Shown here: positions 58,501-64,000 of the stretch, piece by piece
Layout of the letters: every line of letters starts with the position of its first letter
Position numbering within the stretch: position 1 is the first letter of the stretch
Source: Patiria miniata
Taxonomy: Eukaryota; Echinodermata; Asteroidea; Valvatida; Asterinidae
Length of the DNA stretch: 64,000 nt
NCBI RefSeq assembly: GCF_015706575.1
Contig: NW_024037058.1
Location: 3,589,754 to 3,653,753 of the forward strand
Direction: 5' to 3'
Notes under the pieces: generated by a model
Database searches by the model: none
What the model was told of the DNA's origin: nothing
The model's input: only the letters and a program-made list of their open reading frames with translations
Translations under genes and position numbers: made by a program

Positions 58501-59576
58501 GAAGGGCTTTTCTGAAACGTTTTGTATTCATTTTTAATGTCCAACCTGATCTGGACTTTAATGCTCGTGGAAAACTAACTAGCCTAACGATAGTCAAGTG
58601 TAATATTAAAGGGCTCATGTAATGTAGTGTTTTTTTAATGCAATCCTATAAAATGCACCTTTGTGTCCCATTTAACATTATTTTCAATTTTGAATTGGCC
58701 ATTGTCAAGGGTATTTTTGGTGCCTTTTGGTTTTTATGCCAATGCGAATTTCTATATTCATGAGCAAAAGTATGATGTCATTTCAAACAGAAACCTCAAT
58801 GTAAGAGTCAATACGGTCGTTTCACAATAGTGCGCCTCCAAGAGTTTGCAACGCGTTGGCCAATCACAATGCGCGAAATCTGTCGACCCAATGCGCGTTT
58901 GGAAAAGGTCGACTGATTTTGCGCATTGTGATTGGCCAACGCGTTGCAAACTCTTGGAGGCGCACTATTGTGAATCGCCCGTATATTCAGCACCATAAGT
59001 TGCCTGAATTTTGGATAGGTTGCTGTTGTTCTTTTCTTTGGTGATTCGTTGTTATGTCTCTCAGTATATGGCAGTAAGATTTTTCGGTTCACATTTTGAA
59101 AACAAAATCCCTAAACTGAACAGTGTTTTCCTCAAATGACATCGCCCTCAGTTGTCCGGAAAACATGGGAAATTTTAAATGTTTAAAGAAGTGCACTTTT
59201 CAATCAAACTTACCCCCAAAAAAAGGATGTTAAATAGTTTTCATACATTTAAGAGGAGTAGAAAGTTGCACAGAATATGTTCTCATGAACAACTTCATTA
59301 AATGGACCGGCCTTTAAATTAAGATGGCATCTCTGATGACATAAAAAAAGGAAAATGTGTAATTTTAGTAGTTTAACGCCATTTTCTGGCAAGAGAGGGT
59401 GCAATTTTAATGCATCGCTGTGTTGATCAGAAAAAAACGAAATAGTTATAGTGGAAAAGAAAAGCACTTCTGGCTCTGATCAACATTTCTCACTGACTTA
59501 AAAATTGATCTCAAATACTTAAAATATCATTAACATTTTTACAGAAATGCTTTTAGCGGAAGCCAAAGTCATTAGC
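58489..59576. repeat. Duplicated upstream segment, gene C copy
   Basis: 58489-58601 and 59318-59576 match 46286-46660 upstream of gene B. Between them are about 700 bp, including the foldback at 58811-58984, absent from the gene B copy and so probably inserted later. Confidence 0.7.
58811..58984. mobile_element. 174-bp foldback element
   Basis: ACAATAGTGCGCCTCCAAGA and GTTTGCAACGCGTTGGCCAA are mirrored almost perfectly by their complements, with a short loop around TGTCGACCCAATGCGCGTTT. The arms are about 75 bp, so the insertion is recent. Confidence 0.85.
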
Positions 59577-60044
59577 ACCGTAGTTAGATCCCTAATCTGT
59601 GTTTTTTAGAATTGTATATACATGTACATATTTGTAAGCCACACTTTGGACTTTTTCTAAGACAAATAGATCCTGAAAATACATTAGCTATATAGGCCTA
59701 CACCTGTATTTTTTATTGTTGGTTTTAACTTGTACATTGTAGACAAATCATGCAATGGTCAGTTGACGCTAATGACACAGGAGCTATGAAATGTGGTCTT
59801 CATGAATTATTGGTTAAACAAAAATATAAAGTCCCAGTCCCGCACCCTCGTGTAAGGAGCCCATTAATTGACTCAACTTAACGACACACCTATATTAATG
59901 CTTTTCACTCCATATCACGTTTCTTTTCCGCTAATACCCAAAACCAAAGAGCGCCCTCTTATTTGTGTCGGCCATACCTCAAATAGACTAATGACAACAA
60001 CAGCGTCCTCAGTTGTCAAAATACTTAGGGCGGCCCATTGAAGA

Positions 60045-60605
60045 GATGGAAAATGGGTGCAATAATTGAAAAGTGTGATAAGCCCCAGAGTGTCTCATCG
60101 ATATTTGTCCGAAATAATTGTGCTTCAGTGTAAAAGTGTATCATAACTACGGAAGCGTATTTAGGACATGACCAAATATATTTTCCCGGCCAACTATTCC
60201 GCCCAGTCGGAATAGTTATCCGCCGGGGCGTAAATAGTAATCCGCCCGGGCGGAATAGTAATCCGCCCGGGCGGAATCGGGCGGAATAGTAATCCACCCG
60301 GGCGGAATGGTGGGCCGCGATTTTCTTTGGTCATGTCCTAAATACGCTCCGTACATAACTCCCTTCATTAATATCAGTACCCGTCACCGTCAGCTGGCTC
60401 CTTGTATGACAAAGGAACTCACTGATGCATGCCATGTACAGTACGTCACCATTCGTCTGCAGTGGTCATATTTACCACTATTATACCAGTTTACATGTAC
60501 ATGTATTTTCGCGTACTCAAACGCTGCACAAATGCTGTCATTGCCTACGTTTTTATGTGTTAACTCAAAAATGTTGTGTCTATGGTCGATCAGACTCAAG
60601 TATAC
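60045..60605. repeat. Duplicated segment upstream of gene C, copy 2 (promoter-proximal)
   Basis: Second copy of 58020-58500, ending about 100 bp before the gene C start codon. Compared with copy 1 it has gained the GGGCGGAAT array at 60200-60310. Confidence 0.8.
60200..60310. repeat. CCGCCCGGGCGG palindrome array
   Basis: Three to four copies of a ~21-bp unit, GGCGGAATAGTAATCCGCCC, whose GC part is a 12-bp palindrome. About 400 bp upstream of gene C. Confidence 0.75.
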
Positions 60606-60707
60606 TGAGGAATTCATAAAGAGGAAATCCTCCGGTGACTGAAAGAAGATAAAACGTGACTATTTGGTTTTGCAAATAAATGGGGTTTTTTTTCGCCCGA
60701 CTTAACC

Positions 60708-63700
60708 ATGAGGAAATCCACAGGAATCGGACCCAACATGTCGAAGCTAACAGTCATCGCCTTCAGCCATACTGCACTCTGGATGATATGTTCAGCAGTG
60801 TTACTTCCATCTGAACTACAAGGTCCTCTAGACCATTCCGTGTTAGTGGAGATGCGGAGGCACTTCTGTTCAACTTCAGAACCAGGGTACCTCAATTTCC
60901 AACATTTGATGTTTTGTTATTGTGCATTCTTTGCATGAAGATATGTAATAATTTAAATTATCACATAATTTAAATATCAAGGCCTTATGCTTTATGTATC
61001 TAGGCCTATCACTTAAAAAGTTCACCAATAAATGCCAAACCTCCGCTGTAATGATTGAACAACAATTTCTTTAACCCTCTGGAGTTTGTGAAACAAATTG
61101 AAGCATTCTGAACAGTGTTAGGAGTGAAGGGAATGTACACCACTTTTCAAACATTCAAAAACGAAACTGCCAAAAAAAATGACCTAAATTATTGATTGTA
61201 AGTAAATAACTGTATTAAGCATCCTGTGAAATCGTAGCTCCTAGTATGCTGTCATTTTCTGACAATTTTCAGGCCCCAAAAAACGTTGATCTTACTCCGT
61301 ATAGTGAACCATTTCGTGAATTACTGTCAAATTTAAATCGTGTATATTTTACCTCTAGGCCTATCAAGTATCATGAATTTTCCTATAGGATACTAAGTTT
61401 ATTGGTGGGATATGTGTTAAATTGGCATAGGGAACCGTACACACTAAGCAACACACATTTAACATGGTCGGTTAATAATACATATGTCGATGTATTTTAA
61501 CACTCAACCAAATAAAAAGCAAGCAGGGATGAGTAGTGCGAATTCAATGTACACTGGATATGGGAAGAGAAAAGTTATGCGACAATACGATAATAATTGC
61601 TCATTATTTAACGAAAACAACCACGGTTTAAAGCTATAGTCCATCATTTGCAGCTATCCAAAAAAGTAACTGGCGTAATTATTGTTGAAAAACATACTGG
61701 TTGAAAGATAGTAAGGGGACTAAACTCCCTGTGAAATTATCCTTTCTGGCAAGCTCTCATTTTGAAGAAATCAACGAAAGAAGGCATTTCCAACGGTGCT
61801 TCTTAAGAAGCACCGTAGGAAAATTTAAATTAGTTGTTCGTTTTGTCATTCGGCGCAGCGTGCACAAGCATTGGAACGACGCACAGGCAGATTGAATAAC
61901 CTTTCCATCGGTACCAAAGTTTAAGTCCTTGGCGTTTTCGTCTTCCTGAAAACGAGAGCTAGTTTTCCGAAATTGCAGAACCGGTCAAATTGCGGAACCG
62001 GTCAATTGACTGTATAATTCGTCGGATCAGTGCGCGACATCGCGTACAGCTGTAATTCAAAACAATTCGAAACATGATTTAGCAACTTTTGATTTTAAAT
62101 TGAGATCCTAGAATTCTGTTTTTCTCGGAATATGAAGCTGAGCTGAAACTTCATCAGGTTAGTTGTTCAGTATCCTTCATTAGATTTTGAACACTTTTGT
62201 TGCTTCAAACGAACAAAATGCACTAATTACAAATGATGGACTATAGCTTTAATAATGCATGACATTTTATCGTAGGATGTTCGTTTTAATTAACATTTTT
62301 AAATTAAGGTTAATGTAAGTTTGGGTTGCTACAGCCAAATGGGATTTGCCTTCTTCCCATGGCTATAGGGTGGCACTCTAGTGCATGCGTGCTCCGGGAA
62401 CTTGGGTTGGGGACTCGGCGAATTTGGCATGTGGTGTGGCAGACAGTGTGATGTGGGACCGGAGGAAGTAGGATTGTGCGTAATGGTTGATGGAGGTCCA
62501 TGTGGGTGGGAAGGTGCAGATCTTGGGAGGAGAATTCCCTTCATTTGTCATAGGGGTGTTTTCAGAGACTTCCTGGATCCCTGCAAACCTATTTCTTAGT
62601 AAATGCTCGCAGATATTCTTCCTTTTTTTCAGACAACTCTGCGACTCTCAAATGTACTCCGAACGGCACCTTTGCCGGATTCTTTGTCGGCAAAACGACT
62701 GGTATGATTGCTTCAACGACACAGGTAGGTCCAGGTCCAGGTTATTTTTTCCTCCCATACAATGAGTAGAGAAAAAAACACCTAAATTTATTCGCAGACA
62801 TATAACTACAGCTGTATCAACGAATTACAGTCCCTCTTTTTAGTAATGATGAATTTTCTAGGAAAACGTAACTCGAGAACTGAAAGAATAGTTTCGACCG
62901 AGATGCAGTTTCGGATTTACAAAAAATCAAAGATGAATCGCAAGTAATTGGTTTTTTTCGTTGTTGAAAATTTGATGTATTTTTTACGCAATGTTGAGTA
63001 ACAGATTTTATCAACAGGTTAAATTTTCGTCTCGCTTTTTTTCCCAAATAATCTCAAACTGTCACGGCTCTGTACTGTTCACTACTTACTTCCAAGACAA
63101 TACTGACTGACTGCCAGTATATTTACATTTCGAGAGAATAGAACTTGGTCCTATCATTTTATTTTAACCCTTGCAGGTTCTCAATTGTGTGGAGCACCAT
63201 GTACAAATCCGTATTGTCGTTATGAAGACGCCGTGGTGTGCCAATATGGCGAGTGTTCATGTATATACTCCATACGAGCGAGTCCCTTTTGCGGGTGCAG
63301 AAACGATGACGTATTGGCAACCTCCGTTCCTGGTCCAGGGTCTCAATATACAATTAGGTACGGATTGACAATTGGTTTTTTTCCCGAAAATGTTGATTTT
63401 CGCTTTGTGAGGTAAATTCTGAAACCAATTAATTGAGTGTTTGAATAAAAATACTTTTTGTCTCAAAGCATGTGGAAAGCGTAAAAATACTATAAAATTT
63501 CACATCTGATTTGAGTAACGTCCTCATGTGCGTTAAAGATATATGTATCAGTAATTTAAAGAAAGTCTTGAAAGGATCGTGAAATGCTAACTTTACGAAG
63601 CAGGATGAACTCGAGCCCTAGAGAAAAAATAATGTGACATACCATTTTATTCTATACATGGGTTGTAAGCCAGCGTTAAATGACTGCAACATATTCCTTC

Positions 63701-63997
63701 TTTAAACCTTTCAAACAGCAACTGCACCAATGCCAATTCAACATTGGTTTTATCGACACCATCAACTTCCATAGAGGAAACCTCAGCCCCAGTGGGCCTA
63801 TCCACATCGAGCGAATTCAACATTCCACAATCAACATCCTTGCAACCGAGCAAGCAGTCCACGACAGCGACTTCAAAACATAGGCCTAATGGCCAAGTCA
63901 ACGTCGTCGCCATCGCTTTGGGGGCGGTCTTGGTGAGTCTTGTGGTGATTTACCTTTGCCGAAGTGGAAAATTGTCAGGCATGCTGAAGAAACCGTC
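60708..63997 (+). CDS. Receptor gene C: third paralogue, first four exons, continues past the window
   Basis: Exons 60708-60886, 62633-62724, 63177-63357, 63719-63997, phases 2,1,2,2 as in genes A and B. The start ATG follows CTTAACC; the signal peptide ends ICSA|V near residue 30, followed by LLPSELQ and EMRRHFC, as in the paralogues. Exon 2 has QLC...HLCRILC...DCFNDTG with an N-glycosylation sequon. The six-Cys module has NPYCRYEDAVVC, SCIY and FCGCRNDD plus two extra Cys. Exon 4 begins NCTNANS, has a Ser/Thr stalk and a membrane span VVAIALGAVLVSLVVIYLC. Its predicted donor TC|GTA falls on the last three bases, at the position homologous to gene B's. The micro-exon and tail must lie beyond the window. 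Confidence 0.78.
61628..62252. mobile_element. 625-bp TTAA-flanked DNA element in gene C intron 1
   Basis: TTAA then AGCTATAGTCCATCATTTG at the left; CAAATGATGGACTATAGCT then TTAA at the right. Inverted ends of about 19 bp and TTAA duplications fit piggyBac or Kolobok. The interior holds an inner palindrome (GGTGCTTCTTAAGAAGCACC). A partial relative lies at 29542-29760. Confidence 0.75.
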
Positions 63998-64000
63998 GTA

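Noticed and set aside
62310-62599. GC-richer 72-residue frame with Cys and Gly near gene C exon 2
   Set aside because: No splice sites in the right phase and no counterpart in genes A or B.

Overview
The window is metazoan nuclear DNA: AT-leaning, intron-rich, with GT-AG splice sites, AATAAA signals and dense DNA-transposon, SINE and LINE debris. The gene content and the repeat types (tRNA-derived SINEs, CR1-like LINEs, a DIRS-like fossil, many short foldback elements) suggest a marine invertebrate, perhaps a deuterostome such as an echinoderm, hemichordate or cephalochordate. I cannot resolve the species. All genes found are on the + strand.

Region 1 (1-28,809) is the 3' third of a HECTD4-type giant HECT E3 ubiquitin ligase. 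I read 13 exons, all phase-compatible, encoding the last 1,405 residues including the whole HECT domain. The introns are repeat traps. The first (644-8,765) holds a 6.5-kb DIRS-like fossil that landed inside an older short inverted-repeat element. Others hold a 614-bp foldback, a 12-bp minisatellite, a 4.19-kb TTA-flanked Harbinger-like element inside another minisatellite, TTAA-flanked elements, TA-flanked palindromic elements and a CR1 LINE tail.

Region 2 (28,810-37,330) is intergenic. Its main features are a ~2-kb, 56-bp minisatellite that appears to have grown from the 3' end of a LINE ORF, and a perfect palindromic kappaB-type site about 475 bp before the next gene.

Region 3 (37,331-63,997) is the most notable part: three tandem, same-strand paralogues of a type I membrane protein that I do not recognise as a named family. 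Gene A (452 aa) and gene B (548 aa) are complete; gene C runs off the window after its transmembrane exon. All share the same layout: signal-peptide exon ending in a CSA cleavage motif, short Cys exon, six-Cys module with a D-A-x-V-C core, and a Pro/Ser/Thr stalk with a membrane segment. In A and B a micro-exon and a long, acidic, tyrosine-rich tail exon follow, with intron phases 2,1,2,2,1 in both. The tails carry paired YxxL/I motifs resembling ITAMs; in B the pair was recently amplified by a 102-bp duplication. My inference is a small, expanding family of phosphotyrosine-signalling cell-surface receptors, with the immune-type reading resting on architecture only. Duplicated DNA upstream of B and C records the expansion.
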